From Saccharothrix violaceirubra (GTDB taxonomy: Bacteria; Actinomycetota; Actinomycetes; Mycobacteriales; Pseudonocardiaceae): a stretch of DNA of 64,000 nucleotides. A program made the position numbers and the translations under genes. The notes under the pieces are model-generated. The model was not told where the DNA came from, ran no database searches, and saw only the letters and a list, made by a program, of their open reading frames with translations. The stretch is from positions 3,162,001 through 3,226,000 of the forward strand of contig NZ_JACHJS010000001.1 of the NCBI RefSeq assembly GCF_014203755.1, given 5' to 3'. Positions 55,405 to 64,000 of this stretch are shown here, one piece after another (position 1 is the stretch's first letter; each line of letters opens with the position of its first letter).

Positions 55405-55955
55405 CGCCGGTCGGCGTCGATCAGCGGGTACGCGCGGCGCACCGCCACGGCCGCGAGCGACGCGATGACCACCTTGACCGCGTCACCGGGCAGGAACACC
55501 GCGGAGCCGACGAGCGTCGGGCCGAAGGGCAGGTCGGCGGCGACCGACATCCACGGGATGCCGATCGCGTAGAGGACGAGCGCGCCGCCCACCGCGTTGC
55601 ACAGCAGCGCCCAGCCCAGGTTGTAGCGCTTCCACAGGCGTTCGGTGAGCAGGCCGACCACGAACGCGCCCACCGGGTACGCCAGCACGAACCCGCCTGT
55701 CGTGCCGAGGATGACCGAGAGCCCGCCGCGCCCGCCCGGCAGCACCGGCAGGCCGATCACCACCAGGACCACGAACAGCAGGATCGCCAGGCCACCGCGA
55801 CGCGCGCCCAGGATCGACCCGGCGAGCATGACACCCAGCGTCTGCGCCGTGAACGGCGCGGGCACCAGCGGCAGTTCGATCAACGGGAACAGGCCGAGCA
55901 CGACCATGATCGCCGCGAACAACGCGATCCGCGCGAAATCCTTACTGGGCACCAC
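55401..55955 (-). CDS. bioY: Biotin transporter substrate-binding subunit BioY
   Basis: 184 residues, six hydrophobic segments. Family signatures: PLVPAPFTAQTLGVMLAGSI, LGARRGGLAILLFVVLVVIG, LPVLPGGRGGLSVILGTTGG, FVLAYPVGAFVVGLLTERLW. These match BioY (S component for biotin). Tandem GTG codons at 55955 and 55952 are the start, with GGGAG upstream. It lies 41 bp after bioN and overlaps bioM. Confidence 0.95.
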   Translation of the reverse strand: MVPSKDFARIALFAAIMVVLGLFPLIELPLVPAPFTAQTLGVMLAGSILGARRGGLAILLFVVLVVIGLPVLPGGRGGLSVILGTTGGFVLAYPVGAFVVGLLTERLWKRYNLGWALLCNAVGGALVLYAIGIPWMSVAADLPFGPTLVGSAVFLPGDAVKVVIASLAAVAVRRAYPLIDADRR

Positions 55956-55996
55956 ACCACTCCCGGGACGAGCCACCGTTCGGCGGTCATCATAGG

Positions 55997-56614
55997 TTAA
56001 CGATCGTTCGCATCGGGCCGGGGGTCGTCGAACCCCCGCGCGTCCAGGGCCTCGCCCAACGCGTCGGCCAGCCGGAGCGTCTTGATCAGCAACGGGGTGA
56101 GGAACGAGATCCCGCGCTCCACGCCCCGCGCCTTCTGCGCCGCCCGCACCTGGTCGACCTGGGCCTTGATCACCGGCACGAACCGCAACGTGATCGCCAC
56201 CAGCAGGCCGACGCGTTCGGGCCGCACGCCCAACGGCCGCAACGGGCGGAGCGCCGCCTCGACCGCGTCCACCATCGCCGACGTGCGCGTGGTCAGGGTG
56301 ACCAGGACGGCCAGGCCGACCACGACCAGCAGTCGTTCGCCGACCATCAGCGCCGTCCACCAGTCCGTGACCAGCGTCTGCGCGACCACCACGGCGGCGG
56401 CGAACGGCAACACCGGGGCGAGCTGCCGCCAGGCGACCCGGACGGGCACCCGGGCCAGGGCGTACAGCAGCACGACCACCGCGAGCACCCCGGCGAGCGC
56501 GCCGACCGACCGGACGAAGAACACCGTCGCGCCCACCACGAACAGGACCGCCAGCTTCGCGCCGGCGGGCACGGCGTGCACCGGGCTGCGGACGTCGTGG
56601 TAGAGGCTGAGCAC
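55997..56614 (-). CDS. bioN: ECF transporter permease EcfT/BioN
   Basis: 205 residues: SPVHAVPAGAKLAVLFVVGA, then hydrophobic helices and the coupling-region motifs RAAQKARG (first Ala-Arg-Gly motif) and ALDARGFD (second). These ARG motifs contact the ATPase in ECF transporters. GTG start at 56614. Gene order bioN-bioY-bioM, all leftward, implies one operon. The short gap to bioY and the ATGA overlap support co-expression. Confidence 0.93.
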   Translation of the reverse strand: MLSLYHDVRSPVHAVPAGAKLAVLFVVGATVFFVRSVGALAGVLAVVVLLYALARVPVRVAWRQLAPVLPFAAAVVVAQTLVTDWWTALMVGERLLVVVGLAVLVTLTTRTSAMVDAVEAALRPLRPLGVRPERVGLLVAITLRFVPVIKAQVDQVRAAQKARGVERGISFLTPLLIKTLRLADALGEALDARGFDDPRPDANDR

Positions 56615-56759
56615 GGACCCAGTGTCCCAGCGCCGGACGCACTGGCCTTCGACCGGTCCGCCGGGCAGGGCCTCCGGCCGAGCCCGGTCGTGGACGGTCC
56701 GACCGGACCCGCTTCCGCGCGGATCCGCAGGCCCGGCTCGCCCGCGAGCGGCCGGGGAC

Positions 56760-57077
56760 TCAGGGCGGTCGGGCCACCAGGCCCGCGTCGTGGGCGAGGA
56801 CGGCGGGCTGGACGCGGTTGGCCAGGTCGAGTCGGGTGACGATCGCGCTGACGTGGCCCCTCACCGCACCGGTCGACGTGTGCCCGTACCCGGCCAGGTG
56901 CACGACCCGGTCGCCGCGGGTGATCGCCACCGCCACGCCGGGGTAGGCGGCGTTGTCCGCGTACTCCCGGACGTACCGGTCCACGGCGTCCGGGTCGAAC
57001 TGTGGTTCCGCCACGGCGGTGGGTGCGATCGTTGCCGCCACGATCGCACCCACCGCCGCCACCGCTGTCCGACGCAC
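56760..57077 (-). pseudogene. Chimeric scar: serine-hydrolase N-terminus joined to LuxR C-terminus
   Basis: The frame encodes 105 residues. Residues 1-70 are a signal peptide (RRTAVAAVGAIVAATIAPTA) and the start of a class C beta-lactamase/serine hydrolase (PDAVDRYVREYADNAAYPGV, AVAITRGDRVVHLAGYGHTS). From about residue 71 the sequence becomes the C-terminus of a NarL/LuxR regulator (VRGHVSAIVTRLDLANRVQP, AVLAHDAGLVA). The two were fused in frame by a deletion near 56870. Neither function can remain. Confidence 0.75.
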
Positions 57078-57192
57078 TGCCCGCTCCCGACTTCCCGGTG
57101 ACTCGATGCGGCCACGCCAGGAATCGGCGGGTGGTCGGCGGATCTCCCGGACGTCAGGTCGGGTGCCGGACTTTCGTCAGGGCCCGGACGGC

Positions 57193-58371
57193 TCAGCGCT
57201 GTCCGGCGAAGAACTCCAGGACCAGGGGGTAGGCGCGCTTCGCGGACGTGTTGTGGTTTACGGGGCCCAGGTCGACGATCGGCGCGTCGGCACCGTGCTC
57301 CAGGAATTCCGCGCGGCACCGGGTGGAGTTGCCGAGCGGGACCAGCTCGTCGCCCTCGGTGCCCGCGTACAGGCGGACGGGCACGCCCGGGTCCCACCCG
57401 ACGCACGAACCGTCGGTGGCCCGTGCCGCGCGCACCATCGGGCCGGTCGGCCGGCGCAACTGCCCGACGGCCCACCCGGTGAGCAGGTCGGCCGGGGTGG
57501 CGGGCAGGCTCGCGGCGATCTCGGGCCCGGAGTGCAGGCCGTCGAAGAGGTTCTCCACGATCGCGTCGTAAGGCGCGCGGAACGCCCGGGACGCCCGGTC
57601 GTAGAGGTGGTGGAGTCGGTTCGCCGCCACGAGATAGTAGGCCGTGGAGATCGTGGCGAGCTTGGGCGTGACCGTGCCGTCCAGCGCCGCCGGGAACTGG
57701 GTGCCGAACAGGTCGTGGACGCCGCTGATCGATGCGACGGCCCGCGGTGCGAAGCGGGGGTGGTCGCGTAAGGCCCGGCCGAGTGCCATGGCCGCCGGTC
57801 CGCCCTGGGAGAACCCGGCGACGAGCACCCGGCGGTCGAGCGTGCGGCCCGCGCGGCGCACGAAGGTGTCCGCCGCGCGCAGAAGGTCCACGGAGGCGCC
57901 GGTCTCCGTGGGCAGGTCGAGGTAGGGATGCGTGCCCTCGCCGGTGCCCAGGCCGAGGTAGTCGGGCGCGACGGTGGTGTAACCGGCCGCCGCGAAGGTG
58001 ATCGGGGCCGTCCGGTTGGTGTCCGGGCCCACCGAACCGGCTTCGGCCTTCGCGGCGATGGTCCCGTGCTGGAACGCGACCGTCGGCCGGGCCGGCCCGC
58101 CGTCCCGGGGCAGGACGACCGCGCCACTGGCGGTGATCGGGCGTCCGTCGGGCCCGGCGGTCCGGTACTCCAGTCGGTACGCGTCCACTCCGTGCCGCAC
58201 GGCACCGGTGTCGATCGCCTGGCGGGCGAGCAGCGCGGTTACCTCTGCCACGCTCAGGCCGGTGATCGGCATGGCCGACAGGAGATCGCCCCGGCCGGGA
58301 CGGGCGGACGCGGGCACGCCGAACCCGATCAGGCTCGTCGACACCACGGCGACCGTGAGGTATTTGATCAT
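57193..58371 (-). CDS. Secreted lipase/alpha-beta hydrolase (LIP family)
   Basis: 392 residues. Signal peptide IKYLTVAVVSTSLIGFGVPA, SA-RP. Core motifs: PTVAFQHGTIAAKA, YTTVAPDYLGLGTGEGTHPY, the nucleophile elbow VLVAGFSQGGPAAMALGRAL, an acid region PVRLYAGTEGDELVPLGN and a His in DLGPVNHN. This is the secretory lipase family. Two Cys pairs are possible. ATG at 58371. Extracellular ester hydrolysis is expected. Confidence 0.88.
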   Translation of the reverse strand: MIKYLTVAVVSTSLIGFGVPASARPGRGDLLSAMPITGLSVAEVTALLARQAIDTGAVRHGVDAYRLEYRTAGPDGRPITASGAVVLPRDGGPARPTVAFQHGTIAAKAEAGSVGPDTNRTAPITFAAAGYTTVAPDYLGLGTGEGTHPYLDLPTETGASVDLLRAADTFVRRAGRTLDRRVLVAGFSQGGPAAMALGRALRDHPRFAPRAVASISGVHDLFGTQFPAALDGTVTPKLATISTAYYLVAANRLHHLYDRASRAFRAPYDAIVENLFDGLHSGPEIAASLPATPADLLTGWAVGQLRRPTGPMVRAARATDGSCVGWDPGVPVRLYAGTEGDELVPLGNSTRCRAEFLEHGADAPIVDLGPVNHNTSAKRAYPLVLEFFAGQR

Positions 58372-58442
58372 GGAAGCCAGTCTGGGTGCCGGTCGTCGTC
58401 GCGACCAGGGGCGTAGCACCCATACACGCGGTTGGGTCTGCC

Positions 58443-59657
58443 TCAGGAACCACCCGCGCGCAGGCCGCGCACGTCCTTGCTCAGCAACGTGGCGGCGGTC
58501 GCGGCCACGACCAGCGCCGCGCCCGCGACCAGGGTCGGCGCGGTGCCCAGCCGGGTCGAGATCGGGCCCGCGGCCATCTCGCCGAGGGGGATCGCGATGA
58601 ACGAGCCCATGGCGTCGCACGAGTAGACCCGGGCCAGCTTGTCGGCGGGCACGTTCTCCTGCAACGACACGTCCCACGCCACCGCGAACTGCTCCAACGC
58701 GATCCCGTTCGCGACCATCGCGCACACCAGCGGGACCGGGTTCGAGGTGCCCGCCAGCGCCAGCAGCGGGACGGCTTCGACGGCGGTGACCGCCACGCCC
58801 AGCCGCAGCGGGTGGCGTACGCGGGTCCGGGCGGCGATCAGGGCGCCCAGCAGCGCCCCGGCGGTCTGGGCGGCCAGGAGCAGACCCCAGGTCGTGCGGC
58901 CGAACGTGCGGTCGGCGATGGTCGGGCCGAGGACGTGGAGGCCGCCCGCGACGGCGGCGTTCACCACCAGGAACTGCACCACGACGACCCACACCCACGT
59001 GCGCGAGACGAACTCCGCCCACCCTTCGAGCAGATCGGTCAGGGGGTGGGTGCGCTGCTCGGGCGGACGGGCCGTGCCGCCGACCGTGATGCCCAGGTAG
59101 CACAGGGCCGACCCGGCGAACAGCAGCGCGTTGACCGCGATGCCCCAGCCCGGTCCGGAGAACCCGACCAGCAGGCCGGCGGTCGACGCGCCGGTCACCA
59201 GGCCCAGGTTCACGCCGACGCGGGCCACCGCGTTGGCCGGGCGGATCTCGTCCGGCGGGACGGTCTGCGGGATCAGGGCCGCGACCGCCGGCAGCGACGC
59301 CGCCGCCACCACGCCGTTCGCCACGCTCAGCACCACCAGGACCGCGATCGAGGCGAAGCCGAGCAGCACGGCGGCGGCGATCACGGCCTGCACGACCGCC
59401 GCCGCCGCGCTCGTGCCCTGGAGGATCAACCGGCGGGGCAGCCGGTCGGCGAGCACGCCGCCGAACAGCAGGACCACGACGTTCGCGACGGACCGGGCGC
59501 CGACCACCAGACCGAGGTCGACCACCGAACCGGTCAGGTCCAGCACCGCGAACGACAGCACGATCGGTGCCATGGCGTTCGCGAAGTGGTTCAGGGAACG
59601 ACCGCCGACCAGGCGGCGGAAGTCGCCGTGGCGCAGGGGGTGCAGGAGCTGGGACAC
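58443..59657 (-). CDS. MFS transporter (enterobactin-exporter/MefA-like type)
   Basis: 404 residues with 10-12 TM helices: GRSLNHFANAMAPIVLSFAV, SVANVVVLLFGGVLADRLPR (motif A), LLVGFSGPGWGIAVNALLFA, LLLAAQTAGALLGALIAART, FIAIPLGEMAAGPISTRLGT. This is the MFS_3 family of EntS- and MefA-like exporters. A GTG start at 59657. Its substrate is unknown. It is followed leftward by the lipase gene (71-bp gap), probably separate. Confidence 0.9.
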   Translation of the reverse strand: MSQLLHPLRHGDFRRLVGGRSLNHFANAMAPIVLSFAVLDLTGSVVDLGLVVGARSVANVVVLLFGGVLADRLPRRLILQGTSAAAAVVQAVIAAAVLLGFASIAVLVVLSVANGVVAAASLPAVAALIPQTVPPDEIRPANAVARVGVNLGLVTGASTAGLLVGFSGPGWGIAVNALLFAGSALCYLGITVGGTARPPEQRTHPLTDLLEGWAEFVSRTWVWVVVVQFLVVNAAVAGGLHVLGPTIADRTFGRTTWGLLLAAQTAGALLGALIAARTRVRHPLRLGVAVTAVEAVPLLALAGTSNPVPLVCAMVANGIALEQFAVAWDVSLQENVPADKLARVYSCDAMGSFIAIPLGEMAAGPISTRLGTAPTLVAGAALVVAATAATLLSKDVRGLRAGGS

Positions 59658-59721
59658 CGGGCGACGATAGATCGCGTACCCGGTCTGGAACCCGGATTTA
59701 CCGGTGACTGAAGAGTGCCGG

Positions 59722-61050
59722 TCAGTGCCCGTCTCCGGGGTGGTCGCTCAGCTCCTTGAACGGCGTCCGGAAGCCGTCGCGCACCGTGCGCGTGGTGTCG
59801 CGGTGGTGGCGCACGAACTGGACGACCGCCAGGACCAGGTAGAGCCCGGACAGCACGAGCGTCACGACGCGATTGGTCTCGGCCGACAATGTCACGCTCG
59901 CCGTGAACTGGACCGCGAACAGCGCGAACAGCACGCTCGCGCCGACGACCGTCAGGCCGAGGTCCATCAGGATCGCCACCGCGAACAGCGACTGGGCACC
60001 GGTGAGCAGGAGTTCCAGGCGCTGGTGCCCGTCGATCGGCAGGCCTGACAGCGAACCCGACGACAGGGCGAACACCACCGGGATGGTGCCGACCAGCAGC
60101 GTCCACTGGTTGACCTTGCTCGACAGCAACGTGCCCAGCGAGTGCGATGCCTTCAGCCGGATCGCGTACAGGCACGCCACGATCAGCTCCGGCGCCTCGC
60201 TGGCCAGCGGTGCGACCCACTGCACCAGCAGGAACTCGTCCACGCCCAACTGCTGCCCGCTCTCGACCAGGCTCTGGGCGAAGTGCTCGGCGCACGCCAG
60301 GACGACCAGCCCGGCGACCGCGAACAGGCCGACCACCCACCGCCGTCGCGCGTCGAGTCCGCCCAGCCACGCCGAGACGCCCAGCAGGTCCGGCGACTCG
60401 ACCGGGGCCTTCGACAGACGCCACACGTAACCCGCGAACACGGCCACGAACACGACCGCGTCGACCAGGGTCAACGACGTGCGCAGGGGCAGGGTCAGCG
60501 AGTAGAGGGTCGCCACGCCCAGGAACGCCACCTCGGCGGACATGGTCGGCGCGAGCCGCACCCGACCCGGCGCGGTCGACTCGCTCGACCGGTGCTTGCG
60601 GACCGTCGCGATCGTGGCGACCAGGACCACGAGCGGCCAGCCGATGCCGACCAGCACCCGGTTGGCGCCGGTCATGTTGGCCAGGGCCAGCGAGCACGGG
60701 TCCGTCGCGCCCTGGGCGGCGCACCTGCCCTGGTCGGCGAACTCCTGGCCCGCCTCGAACGTGAACACGAGGTCGACGGCGTACTCGGGCAGCACGGCGA
60801 CGATCGCCAGCAGGGCGATCGCCAGGCCCGCGCTCACGTCGACCTGGGCGGCTTCGGCGGCCCAGGACAGGAGGAACGCGGCGCACACGATGGCGACGCC
60901 GTAAACGAGCGCCGCCAGGGCCGGTGGCAGTCCGGCGTGGAGGAAGCCCAGGTACTCGCCCGCGCCGAGCACCGTGCCGGGCACGGTCCCCAACCCCGCC
61001 GCCGTCAGCCGCCCCGCGACTCCCTTGCCCGCCCCGCTCTCATCGACCAC
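59722..61050 (-). CDS. Sodium/calcium-exchanger-family cation antiporter
   Basis: 442 residues, about 11 TM helices. The two inverted alpha-repeats are visible: LAIALLAIVAVLPEYAVDLV with Glu, and VQWVAPLASEAPELIVACLY with two Glu, then SSKVNQWTLLVGTIPVVFAL. These acidic residues carry the cation sites in NCX/CaCA proteins. The ion is not determined (Na+/H+ or Ca2+/H+). The cytosolic loop carries KHRSSESTAPG. GTG start at 61050. Confidence 0.88.
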   Translation of the reverse strand: MVDESGAGKGVAGRLTAAGLGTVPGTVLGAGEYLGFLHAGLPPALAALVYGVAIVCAAFLLSWAAEAAQVDVSAGLAIALLAIVAVLPEYAVDLVFTFEAGQEFADQGRCAAQGATDPCSLALANMTGANRVLVGIGWPLVVLVATIATVRKHRSSESTAPGRVRLAPTMSAEVAFLGVATLYSLTLPLRTSLTLVDAVVFVAVFAGYVWRLSKAPVESPDLLGVSAWLGGLDARRRWVVGLFAVAGLVVLACAEHFAQSLVESGQQLGVDEFLLVQWVAPLASEAPELIVACLYAIRLKASHSLGTLLSSKVNQWTLLVGTIPVVFALSSGSLSGLPIDGHQRLELLLTGAQSLFAVAILMDLGLTVVGASVLFALFAVQFTASVTLSAETNRVVTLVLSGLYLVLAVVQFVRHHRDTTRTVRDGFRTPFKELSDHPGDGH

Positions 61051-61170
61051 CGCGGGACCCCGTGATCTCGTCCATGCCCGCTGTCTTCCCCCGCGACCGC
61101 CCGCTCGAAACGCGCGAGTCCTCCACTCAGGCGCCCTGAAACACGCGTTCAGGCACCCTCGACCGGGTGA

Positions 61171-62337
61171 TCAGGCGAGACCGCGTTGGTCGGGCAGGCG
61201 GGGGTAGACGGCACGGGGGAGCGGGAGGACCCCGGACAGCGTGACGGCACGTTCCGCCACGCGGGCAGCCAACGTCGGCACGAACGGGGTCAGCTGGTCG
61301 GCCAACGTCCGGCACACGCGCAGCAACACCGTCAGCGCCGCGTCGAGGTGTTCGCCCGCCGTCACGTCGCCGTCGCGTTCGGCGCGCGCCGCGTCCCAGG
61401 GCCGGGTCTCGCGCAGGAAGCGTTCCGCCTCGCCCGCGAGGTCCACGACCACCTCCGTCGCGGCCCGCAGATCGCCGGCGGTGAACGCGGCGGCCACGCG
61501 TTCCGGCGTCGCGCGGCACGACTCCACCAGGGCCCGGCCCGGACCGGTGGGCTCCACCGGGGTCGGCGTGCGGCCGTCGCGGTAGCGGTGGACCAGCACG
61601 ACCACGCGGTCCACCAGCGAACCGAACACGTCGGCCAGCTCCCGGTCCGCCCGTGCCGGGGACGCCGCGTCGCGCAGCAGCCACCAGCGGACCGCGTCGG
61701 TGCCGTGGCGGTGGGCCAGGACGTCCGGCGCGGTCGGGTCGGTGGGCCGGTCGTGGACCAGGAGCCGGGTGGGTGCCGGCTGGCCCGCCGACTCCAGCAC
61801 GGCCGGCCACAGCCCGGTGTGCGCGGGCAACGCGTCGCTGTCGACCACGTGCACGCGTTCGTCGCCCTCGACCCACCAGCGGCGGTGGTGGGCGCCGTCG
61901 GTGCCGTAGCCCAGGCTCGTCACGTAACCGGCCAGGACGGAGAACCCGTCGTCCACCTCGTGCCCGGGGTCGTCCGGCACGGGGATTCCCGCGCCGGTGC
62001 GCGGTCGGGAGACCAGGGCGTCCGCCGTGGCGGACAAGCGGAACACCCAGCCTTTGTCCGTCCGGCGCAGGTCGGACGCGCACGCCTGCCAAAGGCGGGT
62101 CACACCCGTACGGTGCCGCGCGTCCTCGGCCAGGTACACGAAGTCGTTGGTGCACAAGGCAAGGGGTTCGCGCAATGCGGCGTACGCGGCGGTGGAACCG
62201 GACAGGAAGCGCACCCGTGCGCCCCGCATCCGGTGGTGCCGGGCGAGCGCGTCGGCCCGCACGGCTTCCAGCGCGTACGCCAAATCCGGCCGCGTGTCGA
62301 CGCGGGGGAGCGTGGTGGTCACGTAGACCCGTGACAT
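61171..62337 (-). CDS. Methionyl-tRNA-synthetase-like protein lacking catalytic motifs
   Basis: 388 residues, ATG at 62337 with GGGGAGG 5 nt upstream. It starts SRVYVTTTLPRVDTRPDLAY, ALEAVRADALARHHRMRG, which parallels class I MetRS (YVTTTLPYVN.RPHLGHALE). HLGH is changed to DLAY, so the HIGH motif is lost; the later region DRPTDPTAPDVLAHRHG, TDAVRWWLL lacks KMSKS. The C-terminal helical domain of MetRS is retained (FLRETRPWDAARAERDGDVT). About 110 residues shorter than MetRS. It cannot activate Met in the usual way; possible roles are a decoy, regulator or tRNA-binding protein. Confidence 0.8.
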   Translation of the reverse strand: MSRVYVTTTLPRVDTRPDLAYALEAVRADALARHHRMRGARVRFLSGSTAAYAALREPLALCTNDFVYLAEDARHRTGVTRLWQACASDLRRTDKGWVFRLSATADALVSRPRTGAGIPVPDDPGHEVDDGFSVLAGYVTSLGYGTDGAHHRRWWVEGDERVHVVDSDALPAHTGLWPAVLESAGQPAPTRLLVHDRPTDPTAPDVLAHRHGTDAVRWWLLRDAASPARADRELADVFGSLVDRVVVLVHRYRDGRTPTPVEPTGPGRALVESCRATPERVAAAFTAGDLRAATEVVVDLAGEAERFLRETRPWDAARAERDGDVTAGEHLDAALTVLLRVCRTLADQLTPFVPTLAARVAERAVTLSGVLPLPRAVYPRLPDQRGLA

Positions 62338-62412
62338 CGGGACCTCCCCGTGGGGTGGCGGTGTCGGCACGCTAGCAGCGTCGGCCGATCCGCCGGGACG
62401 ACTCGCCCCGAT

Positions 62413-62450
62413 CGACGCGGCCCGGTCCCGGCGGGGACCGGGCCGCGTCG
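62413..62450. terminator. Long GC hairpin between GGDEF and MetRS-like genes
   Basis: A near-perfect stem of about 17 bp, CGACGCGGCCCGGTCCC / GGGACCGGGCCGCGTCG, with a loop of about 4 bases. It lies 17 bp after the GGDEF stop and 76 bp before the MetRS-like start, both genes reading leftward. There is no T-run. It could end the GGDEF transcript. Confidence 0.6.
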
Positions 62451-62466
62451 AACCCCCCTTACCCGG

Positions 62467-63102
62467 TCACCCGACGCGGAGTCGCCGCTCCTGCTGGTCG
62501 GGCATGCGGTCCCGACGCGCCCCCCGGCGCTTCGCGGCGTACATCGCCGCGTCCGCCCGGCGCACCAGCGTGTGCAGATCCGTCTCGCCGTGCGCCGGTG
62601 CGCAGCCGACCGACGCGGACAACCCCCGGATCGTCACCGCGCACCCGTCGGCGTCGAGCACCGGCACCACGAGTCCCCTGATTCCGCGGGCCACGCGGTG
62701 CGCGACGGTCTCGGCGTCCTCGGCGGCGGAGAGCAGGACCACGAACTCGTCCCCGCCGTATCGGCCGACGAGGTCGTGCGCCCGCGTCGACGAGCGCAAC
62801 AGCCCCGCGACGGCCGCGAGCACCGCGTCCCCCGCGAGGTGGCCGTACTCGTCGTTGACGTCCTTGAACCGGTCGAGGTCGAGCAGCAGCACGGCACGCG
62901 GTCCCCCCGGACGGTGCAGCGCGGCTTCGGCCTCGATCCGCCAGACGTCCCACGTCGGCACCCCGGTGCGGCTGTCCAGCGTCCACCGGGTGTCCACCGG
63001 CGTTCCGCACACGTGGCACCGGGCGTGGTGCCCGGCCGGGCGGCTGAACAGTCGGCGCACCCGCGCCGCGATGCCACCGTCCCCACTGATCTTCCGGTGC
63101 AT
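62467..63102 (-). CDS. GGDEF-domain protein (diguanylate cyclase)
   Basis: 211 residues. HARCHVCGTPVDTRWTLDSR at the N-terminus carries CxxC (CHVC). The GGDEF domain has AVLLLDLDRFKDVNDEYGHL (metal and substrate residues), the active-site loop RYGGDEFVVLLS and GLSASVGCAPA. The RxGGDEF loop is complete, so cyclic di-GMP synthesis is plausible. No I-site RxxD is evident before the loop (RSSTRAHDLVG). ATG at 63102 with GGGGGGA upstream. No sensory domain is attached except the Cys-rich start. Confidence 0.92.
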   Translation of the reverse strand: MHRKISGDGGIAARVRRLFSRPAGHHARCHVCGTPVDTRWTLDSRTGVPTWDVWRIEAEAALHRPGGPRAVLLLDLDRFKDVNDEYGHLAGDAVLAAVAGLLRSSTRAHDLVGRYGGDEFVVLLSAAEDAETVAHRVARGIRGLVVPVLDADGCAVTIRGLSASVGCAPAHGETDLHTLVRRADAAMYAAKRRGARRDRMPDQQERRLRVG

Positions 63103-63232
63103 GGCGATCCCCCCATCACACGGCACACCGGGTCACCCGGCAGGACCGGATGACCTGATCGACATCGTGCGGGGATCGACCCGAGGGCGTCAGGGTCGTG
63201 CCCAACCCACGGCAGTGGGAGCGACCTCCAGG

Positions 63233-64000
63233 TTATGAATCTTGGAACATGCCGTCAACCTGGACAAACGATTCCCCGTCGCCCGGCTCGGGCCGGGACA
63301 CGGTCACCAGCGCCGCCGTCGTGTGCTGGTCGAGCAGCATCAGGTTGGCCGCGATGTCGACCCGCATCCAGCCGCCGGAGGCCGCACGCAGCCGGAGCAC
63401 CGCACGCACCCGCCCGGCCGTCGCCAGGCCGTCGGACAGCTTCTTGGCCAACGGCACGTCGTCCGGGTGGATGGCCGGCGGGTTGACGTCGTCGAGCTGC
63501 CACGCCACACCCGGCAGCGGATCGTCGAGCCACCGCAGCAGGGTCAGCGTGCGCAGGTTGACGATCGCCCGGTGCCGACCCGGTTCGCGGGCCGCCACCA
63601 GCACCTGCTGGGCCAGCGCCACCGGGCGCGGCGGCGGCGCGCTCGGCGTGGACTCGGCCGGGCCGATGTCGAGTGCGAGACCGCGCAGCACGACCTCCCG
63701 GCGCCCGTCGGGCAGTATGTCCTCGACCGCGCGGCACGAGTAGTCGGCCGCGCGCAGCACGCCGTCGTCACGCCGCACGGTCCACGTGGCCTGGTGTTCG
63801 GCGCCCGGCCGCGAGGTGACGATCTTGGCCAGGACCGCCGCCTCGTCGGCGTTGCCGACCAGGCGGCCGAACGCCTCGGCCGTGACCCGCTGCCGCCGCC
63901 GGTTCTCCGGCGCCACCCCGTACAGGTCGAGCAGGTCGTCCGAGCCGCCGATCTTGTCGGTGCTCAGGTTGAAGTACCACGCGCCGACCGGGTCGCGTGG
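63233..64000 (-). CDS. Partial PAS/DUF5593-like sensor protein
   Basis: The frame runs off the right edge, so the N-terminus is missing. Visible product (255 residues): PRDPVGAWYFNLSTDKIGGS, DDLLDLYGVAPENRRRQRVT, AEHQATWTVRRDDGVLRAAD and LAQQVLVAAREPGRHRAIVN. The C-terminal domain (RTLTLLRWLDDPLPGVAWQL, DDVNPPAIHPDDVPLAKKLS) is PAS-like. This resembles actinobacterial GAF/DUF5593 regulators, but the GAF part would be outside the window. No output domain is visible. Confidence 0.65.
   Translation of the reverse strand, partial: PRDPVGAWYFNLSTDKIGGSDDLLDLYGVAPENRRRQRVTAEAFGRLVGNADEAAVLAKIVTSRPGAEHQATWTVRRDDGVLRAADYSCRAVEDILPDGRREVVLRGLALDIGPAESTPSAPPPRPVALAQQVLVAAREPGRHRAIVNLRTLTLLRWLDDPLPGVAWQLDDVNPPAIHPDDVPLAKKLSDGLATAGRVRAVLRLRAASGGWMRVDIAANLMLLDQHTTAALVTVSRPEPGDGESFVQVDGMFQDS

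Noticed and set aside
55999..56008. Palindrome AACGATCGTT near bioY as a biotin-regulator operator
   Set aside because: It is formed by the last codons of bioN (AAC GAT CGT TAA) and lies in coding sequence, so the palindrome may be fortuitous.

Overview
The window is high-GC actinobacterial DNA. Many starts are GTG, many genes overlap by 1-4 bases, and several families are typical of the group: XRE/DUF5753 with DUF397, a type I-E style CRISPR array, a DevS-like kinase, a SpoIIE-type phosphatase kinase and a bioYMN transporter. A filamentous genus of the Pseudonocardiaceae (Saccharothrix, Lentzea or Actinosynnema) is the best guess. No tRNA, rRNA or cas gene was seen.

Layout. 1-1988 is a CRISPR array of 33 repeats that runs off the left edge. 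2.1-10.7 kb carries ordinary genes: a TetR regulator, htpG, a small kinase, a SWIM protein, a VOC protein, a DinB-like protein and a PurN-like protein. It also holds two gene remnants (arylamine N-acetyltransferase and a ThDP enzyme) whose 3' ends are missing on both sides of one scar. 10.7-20.2 kb is an accessory island: a transposase remnant, an RHS gene without its N-terminus, its toxin tip and immunity gene, a second orphan toxin tip with immunity gene, and more immunity-like genes. A 250-bp copy of the 3' end of a cytochrome P450 gene lies inside the island, and the intact gene closes it on the right.

20.2-22.6 kb is the most interesting part. Two divergent P450 genes flank a 29-codon gene that has a perfect Shine-Dalgarno and a peptide ending in RWYWYHHL. 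All three read leftward with 7-57 bp gaps. This looks like a small P450-modified RiPP operon, possibly related to the atropopeptide or biarylitide type, with a precursor that I do not recognise.

22.7-40.9 kb holds metabolic and regulatory genes: an amidohydrolase, aldo/keto reductase, esterase and TetR set sharing operators; a frameshifted MOSC gene; a nitrilase; an Acg-like nitroreductase facing a DevS-like kinase; an intact IS5-family element inserted at a stop codon; an XRE/DUF397 set; a DddA-like deaminase toxin with Imm1 immunity; a TetR/MFS pair; and small enzymes. 40.9-42.1 kb has no intact gene and contains a decayed transposase.

42.1-64 kb holds a secreted propeller protein, a Crp-like regulator, an ABC exporter, a glutamic-peptidase-like protein, a very large hybrid kinase/SpoIIE protein coupled to a STAS protein, a two-component system, secreted hydrolases, the biotin ECF transporter, an MFS pump, a cation exchanger, a MetRS-like protein without its ATP-site motifs, a GGDEF protein and a partial sensor protein at the right edge.
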